A stretch of DNA of 40,072 bases, taken from Flexicrinis sp001567485 (GTDB taxonomy: Bacteria > Chloroflexota > Anaerolineae > Aggregatilineales > Phototrophicaceae). Under the pieces are notes generated by a model. That model worked only from the letters and a program-made list of their open reading frames with translations. It made no database searches and was not told where the DNA came from. The stretch spans positions 1 through 40,072 of the forward strand of contig SZPI01000027.1 in NCBI GenBank assembly GCA_030263635.1, read 5' to 3'. The position numbers were made by a program, and so were the translations under genes. Position 1 is the first letter of the stretch, and every line of letters starts with the position of its first letter. Positions 1 through 8,440 of the stretch are shown one piece after another.

Positions 1-114
1 TCCGCTCAATCGCTCATCCGTAACGCAAAACTGGAGACTGGAAACTCATGATTGGTCGCTTAGAATGGGGCGATCCGTTCTAGCCGTGCTCCAAGTAACA
101 AGTAGGGCAATTCC

Positions 115-678
115 ATGACAATCACGGTCGATATGCTGCTTGCCGCAGGCGCGATCTTCCTTCTGCGCGTGCTCAACTATGCCATCAGTACGATCCGGAT
201 GGTTGCCATCACGCGGGGGCGTCGACTGCTGGCATCCGGCCTCGCCTTCATCGAGGCGTTCCTGTTCGCGGTGGTGATCGCGAGCATTGTGACGGACATC
301 TCAAGCAACGTGTTGAACCTGATCGCGTACTGTCTCGGCGCGGCGGCGGGCGGATGGGTTGGCATGGCGCTGGAATCACGCTTTATCACCAGCTACATGA
401 CCGTCAGCATCATCCCGCGCGTTAGAGAGGCCGGCCACGCGATTGCCGTCGCGCTGCGCGACGGGGGGTACGGCGTGACCGAGACGTTGGGTGAAGGGCT
501 GCAAGGCACTGTGACGTTGGTGCGCAGCGTTGTCAGCAAGCGCGACATGCAGGCCGTGCTGGCGATCACGCGGCAGGTTGACAACGATGCGTTCGTGTCG
601 GTCGAGGAGACGCAGGCGATTTATCGCGGCTGGCAGAAGCGCCGCGCAAAGCCGGGCGGACGAATCGTTGAGGCGTAG
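115..678 (+). CDS. UPF0316 family membrane protein (DUF5698 + DUF2179)
   Basis: A 187-residue protein with three hydrophobic segments in its first ~105 residues (about 5-25, 40-62 and 66-84) followed by a soluble C-terminal part of about 80 residues. This is the layout of the UPF0316 (YebE-like) family: an N-terminal DUF5698 membrane unit and a C-terminal DUF2179 domain. The segments RVLNYAISTIRMVAITRGRR and GYGVTETLGEGLQGTVTLV fit the family. The exact function is unknown; the DUF2179 fold is shared with other small membrane proteins and may bind a small ligand (inference). The ATG at 115 starts right before the first membrane helix; no strong ribosome binding site is seen. The 114 bases upstream hold nothing I recognise. 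It is convergent with the glycosyltransferase gene, whose stop lies 7 bases past its own. Confidence 0.8.
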   Translation: MTITVDMLLAAGAIFLLRVLNYAISTIRMVAITRGRRLLASGLAFIEAFLFAVVIASIVTDISSNVLNLIAYCLGAAAGGWVGMALESRFITSYMTVSIIPRVREAGHAIAVALRDGGYGVTETLGEGLQGTVTLVRSVVSKRDMQAVLAITRQVDNDAFVSVEETQAIYRGWQKRRAKPGGRIVEA

Positions 679-684
679 CGCCGG

Positions 685-1884
685 CTAGCGGTGAAGACAC
701 GCCTCGTAAACCGCCTCGATTTGCCGGGCGATCTCACTCCAGTCGAACCGCCGCACGTATGCCAACCCCTGCGTGGTCATCCGGCGCCGCGCGTCGGCGT
801 CATCGACCAGCCGGAGGATGGCGTTCGCCAGCGCATCCGCGTCGTCCTTCGGAACCAGCAAGCCGTTCTGCTCGTGCTGCACGATCTCGGGGATGCCGCC
901 GGCGTCCGACGCGATCACCGGCAGGCCCGCCGCCATCGCTTCCGCGTTGACGAGGCCGAACGGCTCCTCCCACGTTGACGGACATACGAACACGTCGCCG
1001 GCCCGGTAGAAGGCCCGGATCGCCTCGCGGTTCAAGCTGCCGAGGAAGCGGATGCGCTCTGGCGGAATCGTGGCGGCAAGCTGTTCGACGTCGCGTTCGT
1101 AGGCGCTGAGGGCTGAGAATTCGGCATTGAAGCGGTCGTCGCTGAGGTGCTGCGGCGTGCCAAGTCCTAACCGCGTCGACCCGGCGGCGGCAAGCACGAG
1201 ATTTCGGCCGGGCCGCGCTTGCAAGACCTGCTGCCACGCCTTGAGCAGTACGTGAAATCCCTTCTCTGGCACGATCCGCCCGGAGAACAGCACCACGAAC
1301 GCGTCTGGGTCGATGCCGAACTGCTGGCGCGCATGGGCTGGCTCGATGGCTTGGAACGCGTCGGCGTGGATGCCGTTGTGGATGGTGACAAGCTGCCCGG
1401 CCGGGTAGTTGACCTCGGCGGCCACCCGTTCCTTGATGTAGCCGGAACAACAAATGGCGCGGCCTGCGCGGCGCATGAATACGTCGTGGGTCGATGACCC
1501 GCGCAGCGGCGGATTGTGAAACTGCATCACGGCAGCGCGCGCGCGCCGGTGGATGAGCAGGTACGGGTTGTTGTGTACATGGTGGATATCCGCCGACGGC
1601 GCCCGCAGATTGTCGATCAGCAGCGGCAGGAACAAGCGCAGGTCGTAGCGTGGGAAGCGCGCGCGGTTCCACAGCGGAAGCCAGCGGATCGCGACGCCTT
1701 CGACATCCGCGCGATGCGCACGGCTGTCCTCGGACGGGGCGATGATCTCGACCCGATGGCCGGCGCGGGCTTGCAGCAGCGCAAGGTTGAACGCCACGCT
1801 GAGCAGCCCGGTGAGCGCGCCGTTCAGTGGATCCAGCGGCAGCACGCCCTGTTCGGGTTCAGGGAGGATATGGCGGATGTGCAT
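685..1884 (-). CDS. Glycosyltransferase family 4 (GT-B fold)
   Basis: About 399 residues from the ATG at 1884; the open frame runs upstream to 1932, but the extra residues do not look like family sequence. The N-terminal domain starts MHIRHILPEPEQG and has a glycine-rich acceptor-side loop (LNGALTGLLS). The C-terminal domain carries the usual GT4 donor-sugar signature: FSGRIVPEKGF near residue 215, then EEPFGLVNAEAMAAG with the E-x7-E pair, and SDAGGIPEIV. Such enzymes transfer a sugar from a nucleotide donor to a glycan, lipid or small acceptor at the cytoplasmic face of the membrane; the acceptor cannot be told from sequence. A possible -10 (TACAAT) lies at 1967-1972 on this strand with no clear -35. 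The nucleotidyltransferase at 27-28 kb is the only other sugar-activation gene in the window and is not linked. Confidence 0.88.
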   Translation of the reverse strand: MHIRHILPEPEQGVLPLDPLNGALTGLLSVAFNLALLQARAGHRVEIIAPSEDSRAHRADVEGVAIRWLPLWNRARFPRYDLRLFLPLLIDNLRAPSADIHHVHNNPYLLIHRRARAAVMQFHNPPLRGSSTHDVFMRRAGRAICCSGYIKERVAAEVNYPAGQLVTIHNGIHADAFQAIEPAHARQQFGIDPDAFVVLFSGRIVPEKGFHVLLKAWQQVLQARPGRNLVLAAAGSTRLGLGTPQHLSDDRFNAEFSALSAYERDVEQLAATIPPERIRFLGSLNREAIRAFYRAGDVFVCPSTWEEPFGLVNAEAMAAGLPVIASDAGGIPEIVQHEQNGLLVPKDDADALANAILRLVDDADARRRMTTQGLAYVRRFDWSEIARQIEAVYEACLHR

Positions 1885-1986
1885 ACGACGTTGGCGCTCC
1901 CGTTGGGATACTGACCCGGCACGATGACACATGGCGTGTAATTCTCGCCGGCGTCGCGGCGTCTAAATTGTACAGCGATCCAGCAC

Positions 1987-2583
1987 TTAGCCCCGCCTAG
2001 ACCGAGCGGCGAGGCGCAGCAGCACGAGCGCTGCGATCACGAGGATCGTTATCCATGCCCGATCGGCAGCTACCGGTTCGAGCGCCTTACGTTCATCTGG
2101 AATACGTTCGAGGCGGACGAAGGTATAACGCCGCGCGTTTGACTTGAGGACGTTCGGCCGGACGGCTTCGCGATTGCGGCCCGACCAGTAGATCCAGCGC
2201 AGAGGGATCGGCGCGTTCATGCGGAACAGGTACAGTGCGCGCACCGCTTCGCCGGCGTCCTGCACGCGGACAGCCTGCGCGGGGAAGGATCGCGTGCCGA
2301 TACGCACCGTGACGTTGGGGTCGCGGGTGACGCGATCGAGCCACTGTGCATCCGGACTGGTCGCCAGTACGTAAATTCGCGAACCCTGCCGGCGAAACTC
2401 CAGCGGCGTGTAATGCGATCCACCGGTTGACCGGCTGCGCGCGGATAGGATGAGGATCGGCATGACGCCGAGCAGTGGCCCAAACCCTAAGCGATACAGA
2501 AACACCGGCATGCGGCGGATGAAACGCTTTCGGGCGCGGATGAGTTCTTGATCTGCGATAAACGGCGACTCGGTTTGAGACAT
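1987..2583 (-). CDS. Nitroreductase/deazaflavin-dependent oxidoreductase-like protein (DUF385-type) with C-terminal membrane helix
   Basis: About 198 residues from the ATG at 2583; an ATG at 2598 and a TTG at 2613 are alternative in-frame starts and none has a well-placed ribosome site. The central part (ILSARSRSTGGSHYTPLEF, then YVLATSPDAQWLDRV and DPNVTVRIGTRSFPA) resembles the split beta-barrel of the F420H2-dependent DUF385/Ddn family, in which the enzyme reduces a substrate with deazaflavin F420. Unlike typical ~140-residue members it has a hydrophobic C-terminus (about the last 25 residues, ITILVIAALVLLRLAA), which would anchor it to the membrane. Whether it binds F420, FMN or heme is not shown by the sequence. 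It is a single gene transcribed divergently from folE. Confidence 0.65.
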   Translation of the reverse strand: MSQTESPFIADQELIRARKRFIRRMPVFLYRLGFGPLLGVMPILILSARSRSTGGSHYTPLEFRRQGSRIYVLATSPDAQWLDRVTRDPNVTVRIGTRSFPAQAVRVQDAGEAVRALYLFRMNAPIPLRWIYWSGRNREAVRPNVLKSNARRYTFVRLERIPDERKALEPVAADRAWITILVIAALVLLRLAARSRRG

Positions 2584-2739
2584 CGACTCTAGGATCATGG
2601 TTATCTGCGACAAATCCTTTCTACCCGTACTTTACAGCCGAATTGAGGCGGCGGCAAACACCATTTGTCGCGGGTAAACCGGTGGTGAGTATTCCGTGTC
2701 GAATCGCTGAGATAAGCCGGCCCGGAATCAAAACGCTCA

Positions 2740-2798
2740 TATAATCCGAATCATCTCACAGGATGGCACGGGGGCGATGCGACCCGACAGCGTGTGAG
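2740..2798 (+). promoter_or_regulatory. folE upstream region: -10 box and 5' leader hairpin
   Basis: TATAAT at 2740-2745 is a perfect -10 hexamer, but no good -35 is seen 16-18 bases upstream. The predicted transcript has a leader of more than 100 nt before folE. Within it CTCACA (2755-2760) can pair with TGTGAG (2793-2798), enclosing a second G/C pairing (CGGGG around 2769 with CCCG around 2783). The long folded leader is seen in sequence; a regulatory function is only inference. The rest of 2584-2859 shows nothing I recognise. Confidence 0.35.
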
Positions 2799-2859
2799 CT
2801 GCGAGGGCCGTAAATGGCAGCAGGATATCCGTCCGAACGTCTAATCAAGACACAGTATT

Positions 2860-3663
2860 GTGAGAAAGGAGATGCGCGGCCCGGGGTTGTACCGCCGCGC
2901 ACACAAACAACCTATGAAATCGAACGGTAGCGCGTCCAAGAACAGCAGCAGCCATAACGGAAACAACGGAAACAGCAATCATCACCACCGCGATGACGCT
3001 GAACACGACGACGTTCTGAGCGTTCTACAGGAGAAGTTTACGTCCGACGCATTTCTGCGGACATTCGAGTTGGATCTGCCGGAGGTGGACGCCGGCGCGA
3101 TTGAAGACGCGGCGCGATCCATCCTCGTTGCGGTCGGTGAAGATCCGGATCGCGAAGGCTTACAGCGCACGCCCATTCGCATCGCCAAGGCGCTGACCGA
3201 ACTGCTCGCCGGGTATCGCACCGACCCGAGCGCGCTCATCAACGGGGCGTTGTTCGACGTAGAATACGACGACATGGTCATCGTGCGCGACATCACCTAT
3301 CAATCGCTGTGTGAACATCACATGCTGCCGTTCCTCGGCCGCGCGCATGTCGCGTACATCCCCAACGGCAAAGTGATCGGGTTGAGCAAGATCCCGCGCA
3401 TCGTGGATATGTTCGCCCAGCGCCTTCAGGTGCAAGAGCGCATGACGCACCAGATCGCTGAGTTTATCGATGAGGTGCTTCAGCCGAAGGGCGTGGCGGT
3501 CGTGATGGACGGCGTACACATGTGCTCGATGATCCGCGGCGTGAAGAAGCACGGCAGCGGCATGACGACCAGCGCGATGCTCGGCATCTTCCGCGAAGAT
3601 GAGCGCACCCGCGCGGAATTTATGGCGCACATCCAGCGCGCCAGCGGGCAGTCCTTATTCTAA
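2860..3663 (+). CDS. folE: GTP cyclohydrolase I
   Basis: Catalyses GTP to 7,8-dihydroneopterin triphosphate, the first step of tetrahydrofolate (and often queuosine/pterin) synthesis, as a cytosolic zinc homodecamer. Zinc ligands are visible: Cys151 and His154 in SLCEHHMLPFLGRAH, and Cys222 in DGVHMCSMIRGVKKHGSG. QRTPIRIAKA and IGLSKIPRIVDMFAQRLQVQE are family signatures. The domain begins near residue 78. The first ~50 residues are a low-complexity tail rich in Ser, Asn and His, longer than usual. The start is uncertain: GTG 2860, ATG 2872 (an AAAGGAG directly abuts it) and ATG 2914 are all in frame. The stop codon lies inside the 105-bp repeat that follows. The product also feeds queuosine synthesis, and a queuosine-precursor transporter lies at 28 kb. 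Confidence 0.95.
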   Translation: MRKEMRGPGLYRRAHKQPMKSNGSASKNSSSHNGNNGNSNHHHRDDAEHDDVLSVLQEKFTSDAFLRTFELDLPEVDAGAIEDAARSILVAVGEDPDREGLQRTPIRIAKALTELLAGYRTDPSALINGALFDVEYDDMVIVRDITYQSLCEHHMLPFLGRAHVAYIPNGKVIGLSKIPRIVDMFAQRLQVQERMTHQIAEFIDEVLQPKGVAVVMDGVHMCSMIRGVKKHGSGMTTSAMLGIFREDERTRAEFMAHIQRASGQSLF

Positions 3664-3762
3664 GCCGGTGTTCGTAAGTCGAGAGATTCGGTCTCCCATC
3701 TTGCAGCGTTAGTCGAGCTATACGGCGCGGCGTTTTCTCATCACTCATCACGTTCAACTTCG
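3658..3762 (+). repeat. 105-bp intergenic repeat, copy A (inverted partner at 9178-9281)
   Basis: Starts with TTCTAAGCCGGTGTTCGTAA, whose TAA is the folE stop, and ends CGTTCAACTTCG. Read on the opposite strand, 9281 to 9178 is identical except for one extra T in the TTTT run of this copy (around 3733). Inside it CGTAAGTCGAG (3673-3683) recurs as CGTTAGTCGAG (3707-3717), and TCATCAC occurs twice in tandem. No terminal inverted repeats, target duplications or coding sequence were seen. Confidence 0.9.
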
Positions 3763-3767
3763 TGCTT

Positions 3768-3879
3768 AGGGTGACCGGGTTGGAGCAGTGCCTCAATCCG
3801 CGCCAGAGAGCCGACGCCCGAAGGGGGTGAACCGCTTGTGGAGATGTGGAGTCGAAACCTCCGTGGTGTAAGAACAAAG
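3768..3879 (+). ncRNA. T-box-like RNA fragment without a downstream gene (tentative)
   Basis: The plus-strand stretch contains GGAGCAGTGCC, then CGCGCCAGAGAGCCG, then GGGGGTGAACCGC, in the order and spacing reminiscent of the stem I part of a T-box leader (specifier side, AGAGAG, then a GGTG-A-ACCG segment). A small hairpin, GGAG/CTCC, follows at about 3849-3861. The T-box antiterminator core (TGGNACCGCG) is not clear, and the only gene ahead is the antiporter on the other strand. It may be a decayed leader or chance similarity. A covariance-model search would decide. Confidence 0.25.
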
Positions 3880-3906
3880 CAGGCCCCGCTCACGTTACGG
3901 GGCCTG
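3880..3906 (-). terminator. Intrinsic terminator of the Ca2+/H+ antiporter gene
   Basis: A 9-bp perfect stem, CAGGCCCCG (3880-3888) with CGGGGCCTG (3898-3906), and a 9-nt loop. On the minus strand it is followed by the T-rich CTTTGTTCTT, and it lies 14 bases after the antiporter stop. On the plus strand no T run follows, so it may only weakly serve folE. Confidence 0.7.
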
Positions 3907-3919
3907 TTGCAATGGTGAG

Positions 3920-5020
3920 CTATCCACCTGCGGCGTGTAATGCGCTCTCGGCGGCAGGCAGCACGAGGAACGCCATGCCGAGGATGAGATATACCCCGAT
4001 CAACAGCGCCCCTTCAAGCCAATTGGATTCGCCGTCCTGCGCGATGAACGCAGCGACGAACGTCGCGCCGGCCAGCGCCACCAGCTCAAACGTGTTGAAC
4101 ACCAGCAGCATCGGGCTGCCGAACAACAGGCTGACGAATACCAGCACGGGGGCTACGAACAACGCGATCTGGAGGCTGCTCCCCAGCGAGATGGCGAGGC
4201 TGAGTTCCATCTTGTTTTTATAGGCCACCTGTACCGCGACCAGATGCTCGGCGACGTTGCCGATGATCGGGATAAGGATGATACCGATGAAGAACTCGCT
4301 CAGGCCGAGCGTGACCGTGACCGCCTCAACCGCGCCGACGAGCGTCTCGGACATCAGCACAATGCCCACCGTGCTCAAGGCCAGCACGATAATTGCCGTG
4401 CGAACGCTCCATTTGGCGTGGTGGATGTCTTCCGCCGCCGAATCGCGGGTGGTCACGCTCTTGTCGGTTTTGAAGCTGTAATACACGTTCATGCCATAGA
4501 GCAGAATCATGACGATCGCCGTGACCTCGCTGAGCGGGACTTCGGCGGACAGCTTGCCCGTGATCGCGGCGTCGAACAGCGACGGGACGATCAGCGCGAC
4601 GAACGCCATGATCAGCAGTGTCGCGTTCATGCGGGCATTCCGCCCGTTGAACTTCTGCGTGCCGTGTTTGACGCCGCCGACGAACAGGCTCAGGCCCAGC
4701 ACCAGCAGCAGGTTGCCGATGATCGAGCCGGTGATCGACGCCCGCACGAGGTCGACCAGCCCCTCGCGCAGCGCGAAGATCGTGATGATAAGTTCGGCCG
4801 CGTTGCCCAGCGTCGCGTTCAACAGGCCGCCGAGTTTCGGCCCCGTATGGACAGCCAACTCCTCGGTCGACTCGCCGACCAGCTTCGCAAGCGGGATAAT
4901 CGCCGCACAGGACAAGCCGAAGATCAGCAGAGGATCAAGGTGCAGCATGGTCTCGCCGAGCAGGGCGAGCGGTATGGCGATGAGCAGCCAATACAATGGA
5001 TTGCGCACGTATTCAGACAC
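3920..5020 (-). CDS. cax: Calcium/proton antiporter (CAX family)
   Basis: A 366-residue integral membrane protein with about eleven predicted helices in two homologous halves. Each half carries the acidic ion-binding motif of the CaCA superfamily: GNAAELIITIFALREG near residue 72 and GNVAEHLVAVQVAYKNKMEL near residue 253, the latter followed by SLGSSLQIALFVAP. These helices bind Ca2+ and exchange it for H+, so the protein exports Ca2+ from the cytoplasm using the proton gradient. The length fits bacterial and yeast CAX proteins. It is monocistronic with its own terminator; the next gene upstream on the same strand starts 8013 and ends 77 bases away. It complements the broken P-type Ca2+ pump gene at 34-37 kb, which may make it the main Ca2+ exporter encoded here (inference). 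Confidence 0.92.
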   Translation of the reverse strand: MSEYVRNPLYWLLIAIPLALLGETMLHLDPLLIFGLSCAAIIPLAKLVGESTEELAVHTGPKLGGLLNATLGNAAELIITIFALREGLVDLVRASITGSIIGNLLLVLGLSLFVGGVKHGTQKFNGRNARMNATLLIMAFVALIVPSLFDAAITGKLSAEVPLSEVTAIVMILLYGMNVYYSFKTDKSVTTRDSAAEDIHHAKWSVRTAIIVLALSTVGIVLMSETLVGAVEAVTVTLGLSEFFIGIILIPIIGNVAEHLVAVQVAYKNKMELSLAISLGSSLQIALFVAPVLVFVSLLFGSPMLLVFNTFELVALAGATFVAAFIAQDGESNWLEGALLIGVYLILGMAFLVLPAAESALHAAGG

Positions 5021-5097
5021 GGCGCCTCCCTCCCTCAGATAGACTTAGACGTTCCATAGTGTACTGAAGATTGCAAATCCTGCCGCAGATTCGCGCG

Positions 5098-8013
5098 TTA
5101 AGTGGGCGGCGGGCGGCGGCGCTTGAGCAGGCGTGCGCCGATGTTCTCGCCGGAATCGTCCGCGGTAGGGGCAGGTGCGGGTTTGGGCGCGGCGGGCTGA
5201 GGCGCGGGGCGTCGATCCGGATCGGGCGCGGGTTTGGGCTGGGGCGGCGCGCCGGTGGTGATCGATTCTGCACGGCGGGTTTCGTCGCTGCGGACACGTG
5301 TGCGCAACGCGCTTGCCGTCGACACTGCCGAGCGCGTCACGTCCTCGGACTCGATGGCCTGACGCGCACGCTCGCGCGCGTCCATGAGCGCGGCCATGCG
5401 CCCGGTAGCGGCTTCCGCGGCGGGGCGTGACCGTGCGCGAAGCGCTGCGGCGAGGCGGGCCAGATCGCTGCGGTTGATCAGCACGCGCCGCACCGCGATG
5501 TCGATGGGCAGCAGAAGCAGCGCCGCGATCAGCAGGAACGGGAACACGGGCGCGGCGCCCCCGCGTGCCGTCAAAGTACGGGCGAAGGCGCTGCCGAGGC
5601 CGTCGGTCAAGCGGCCGCCGCCGGTGATGGCAGCGATGCGAGGCAGAATCGACTCGGATCGGCCGGCGGCGTATTCACGGGAGTAGCTCATCACCCATCC
5701 GCTGGTTTGCGTCACCGTCGTGCCGTCAGAGCCGCCGCCGTTGACCGCCAGCAGATATGCGCCCTCCTGCGCGGGGACGAAGGTCGCTTCGTACTGCCCC
5801 GGCGCGGTTTGCCGCAGAGGGATCAGGCGTGCGGTGAGGCCGGGATCGACCACCGAGACGCTGAGCGCGAGGCCGTTAACGAACCCGCCGGCGTCGTCAC
5901 GCGCATCCACGATGACGCGCGCGGCCGTCTCTTCCATCGTGACACGCGTCTCGATGGTGTCGCTGCCGCCTTCGGTCATCGTCCAGCGCACGGCTTGATT
6001 CCAGAACCGCGTGAAGTCGTCCCACGTCACCCATGCTGTGCCCCAACGCGCGGTCGCGTCGCTGGTGAAGGCGACTGCCCGGCCGAGGCCGAACTGCCAT
6101 GACGCGAGGATCGGGTCGGCATACGGTTCCGGCCCACGCAGCACGGCCTGCGCGGCGTCTTTTAGCGATGTCCCGACATACCCGCGCAGTTCGGGCAGCC
6201 CGGCGATCCCCTGCAAGATCGGGCTGCGGCCCGACACCGCCGGCACGAACGGCGACTCGAAGATATAGGATCGGGTCGCCAGCACGGTCTCCTGCGCGAA
6301 GATCGTGGGGATGGTCGACGGATCGGCCGCCATGCGATACGTCCCGCCGCCTGCCTCCGCCATGTCGCGCATGAGTTCGCTGTCGTCGCCCAGCGCCACC
6401 GATGTCAGCGTGACACCGGCTTCCGCGTACAGCGCGCCGACCATCTCGATAAGGCCGGCGCGGTTCGACAAGCCATCCGACAGAACGATGATGTGCTTGA
6501 GCTGCGTCGGCTCGTTGACGATATCGCGTGCGACGAGTTCGAGGCCGGCGCGGATGTCGGTGCCGCCGCTGGGCCGCAGCGTGCCGACCAATCGCCGCAG
6601 TTCCTCGCGGTTGGCGACGTCCTGAATCTCGGCGATCCAATAGGCGGCGCTGTCGAACGTGGCGACACCAGCGCGGTCGGTGGGCTGTAAGAAGTCGATC
6701 GACCGGTCGATGGCCGCCTTCGCGAGTTCGATCAGCGGTTGGCCGCTGGGGCCGAGCGTCGCCATCGAGCCGGATCGGTCGATCACGTATGCGATGGTGA
6801 GCTGTGGCTGGCGCTGCTGATCCTCAAGCTGCATCGACACCGGCAGCACGGTCTCAAGCGGGGTCTGGAAATAACCGCCCGGCCCGTACGCCTCCGGCCC
6901 GCCGAGCGAGACCAGCCCGCCGCCCAGATCGCGCACATAGGCGAGGATCGTCTGCATCTGCCGGTCGGTCAGCCGGTCGGCCGCGACGTTGGCGAGGATC
7001 ACGCTTTCATACGGGATCAGCCCGGCGGCGGTGATGGGCAGATTTTCCGGCGCGATGACATCGACCGTCAGTTCGGCTTCTTGCAGTGCGGCGGCGATGT
7101 ACTGCGTCTCCTCGGCGTCGCCGACGGCCAACACGCGGGCCGGGCCGATCACTTGACTGAACGTCGCCAACTGGTTGTTCTGGTAGTAGCCGTCGATAGA
7201 CTCCGGCTGGACGATGACGGTGAAGTCGCGGAAGCCGCTGTCTTGCGCGACGAGCGTCAGCGTGCGGTTGTTGACGCCTTCGCGCAGATCGGTCGTCTCG
7301 CTGGTGATCAGCTCGCCGCTGGCGAAGATGTCAACCCGCGCGCGGGTGGCTTGGTCGGCCTGAACAGTCAGGCTGAGGTCGAACTGCTGGCCCTGCGGGA
7401 CGGCGGCCGGCGCGTCAAACCGGGTGACGCGCACGTCGGGCGCGTCGAGTGTTTGCAGCGGCAGGTACGTGATCTCGACCCCGGCGGCGGCGGCGAGCTG
7501 GGCGGCGGCTTCGGCATCGCCGATGGTCTGCTGACCGTCGCTGAGGATGACGATACGGCGTGCGGCATCGCTTGGGAACATCGCCAGCGCGAGGCGCACG
7601 GCCGCCGCGATGTCCGTATTGCCGCTGTCCGGCGATGAGCGTACCGGGCCGAGACTGCGGCTGTCCGACACCGGGCGTTCGACCAGCGGACGCTGCGCAA
7701 ACACCACGAGTCCCGCGAGGTCGGCATCACCCATCGCGCCGATGGTCTCTCGCACTTGGCCGAGCGCCGCATCGCGCAAGACCGGATCAACGCTGTCGGA
7801 CGCATCCACGAGGAAGACGACGGCTAACCGGTCGGTGTCGCGGACGATCTGCATGCCGGCCAATGCGAGCGCCAGCAGTACGATGATGACCGTGCGAAGG
7901 ATGAGGCTTACAGTGTCCCGGCGGCGGCGAAATCGCTGGCGCGGGTAGCCCAACCAGATCGCAGCGGGAACCAGCGCCAAGAGCAGCAGTGCAGGGGGAA
8001 AGCTAAACGACAT
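5098..8013 (-). CDS. Double von Willebrand factor A membrane protein with glutamine-amidotransferase-like domain
   Basis: 971 residues. Two N-terminal membrane helices (about 7-22 and 36-56) precede a VWA domain whose metal site starts DASDS at 70-74. A beta-sandwich region follows, then a class I glutamine-amidotransferase-like fold (about 290-395, with GGPEAYGPGGY but no catalytic Cys visible). A second VWA domain has a complete MIDAS start DRSGSM at 412-417 and TDI near 485. A further beta domain and a helix at 822-841 end the folded part. The last ~90 residues are a charged, then proline/alanine-rich cytoplasmic tail. The bulk would be outside the membrane, like BatA/BatB-type or cell-envelope adhesion and sensing proteins. 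The role is unknown. It is separated from the small gene upstream by a terminator at 8090-8119 and looks monocistronic. Confidence 0.85.
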   Translation of the reverse strand: MSFSFPPALLLLALVPAAIWLGYPRQRFRRRRDTVSLILRTVIIVLLALALAGMQIVRDTDRLAVVFLVDASDSVDPVLRDAALGQVRETIGAMGDADLAGLVVFAQRPLVERPVSDSRSLGPVRSSPDSGNTDIAAAVRLALAMFPSDAARRIVILSDGQQTIGDAEAAAQLAAAAGVEITYLPLQTLDAPDVRVTRFDAPAAVPQGQQFDLSLTVQADQATRARVDIFASGELITSETTDLREGVNNRTLTLVAQDSGFRDFTVIVQPESIDGYYQNNQLATFSQVIGPARVLAVGDAEETQYIAAALQEAELTVDVIAPENLPITAAGLIPYESVILANVAADRLTDRQMQTILAYVRDLGGGLVSLGGPEAYGPGGYFQTPLETVLPVSMQLEDQQRQPQLTIAYVIDRSGSMATLGPSGQPLIELAKAAIDRSIDFLQPTDRAGVATFDSAAYWIAEIQDVANREELRRLVGTLRPSGGTDIRAGLELVARDIVNEPTQLKHIIVLSDGLSNRAGLIEMVGALYAEAGVTLTSVALGDDSELMRDMAEAGGGTYRMAADPSTIPTIFAQETVLATRSYIFESPFVPAVSGRSPILQGIAGLPELRGYVGTSLKDAAQAVLRGPEPYADPILASWQFGLGRAVAFTSDATARWGTAWVTWDDFTRFWNQAVRWTMTEGGSDTIETRVTMEETAARVIVDARDDAGGFVNGLALSVSVVDPGLTARLIPLRQTAPGQYEATFVPAQEGAYLLAVNGGGSDGTTVTQTSGWVMSYSREYAAGRSESILPRIAAITGGGRLTDGLGSAFARTLTARGGAAPVFPFLLIAALLLLPIDIAVRRVLINRSDLARLAAALRARSRPAAEAATGRMAALMDARERARQAIESEDVTRSAVSTASALRTRVRSDETRRAESITTGAPPQPKPAPDPDRRPAPQPAAPKPAPAPTADDSGENIGARLLKRRRPPPT

Positions 8014-8089
8014 CCGCGAGTCCGGACAAAGGTAGACGTGCGTATGGTATCACGCCGGCCGGCGCGGCGCATAACCCTAATCAGAAACA

Positions 8090-8119
8090 AAAGAGGGACA
8101 GCGTTGGCTGCCCCTCTTT
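8090..8119 (-). terminator. Intrinsic terminator of the small basic protein gene
   Basis: AAAGAGGGACAG pairs with CTGCCCCTCTTT (one bulged base) around a CGTTGG loop. On the minus strand the stem is followed by TTTTGTTTC. It sits 16 bases after the stop of the gene ending at 8135. Confidence 0.75.
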
Positions 8120-8134
8120 ACGTTCGCGGTGCGA

Positions 8135-8335
8135 CTACTTCTCGATGTCGACCTTGAGCTTGTCCCACTCCGCCTTGCTGACGAACTTGGTCAGCGGGCG
8201 GCCGTCGGAGGTCTTGGCGCGCAGGCCGTAACGCTCCTGACCATTCTTGGTCTTGAATACGGTCTTCTTGACGTTCTTTTGATCGACTTTCACCTTGCTG
8301 CGGGTCTTGACGTCATAGAACTCAATGCTAGCCAC
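8135..8335 (-). CDS. Small basic conserved-looking protein of unknown function
   Basis: 66 residues from a GTG at 8335, chosen because GAAGGAG lies 7 bases upstream; the longer frame to 8410 lacks this support. The protein starts MASIEFYDVKTRSKVKV, is rich in Lys, and contains NGQERYGLRAKTSDGRPL and TKFVSKAEWDKL. The pattern of short beta strands rich in Lys, Val and Thr, an Asn-Gly turn and a C-terminal helix suggests a compact beta-barrel or nucleic-acid-binding protein, but I do not recognise the family. It has no Cys, so it is not a zinc ribbon. It is monocistronic with a good promoter, a ~98-nt leader, a strong ribosome site and a strong terminator, the features of a highly expressed gene. 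Confidence 0.8.
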   Translation of the reverse strand: MASIEFYDVKTRSKVKVDQKNVKKTVFKTKNGQERYGLRAKTSDGRPLTKFVSKAEWDKLKVDIEK

Positions 8336-8440
8336 GGGAAGTCTCCTTCGTAAGACAAGTCGATACTGCGGCTCTTTTTGCGTAATTGCCCGGTAACTCA
8401 TCTCGCCCAATTAGCCGAGCGCGACGCCTCGCCTACTCCT

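Noticed and set aside
1..114. Possible end of an upstream gene
   Set aside because: No open frame with sensible sequence reaches in from the window edge; nothing supportable is seen.
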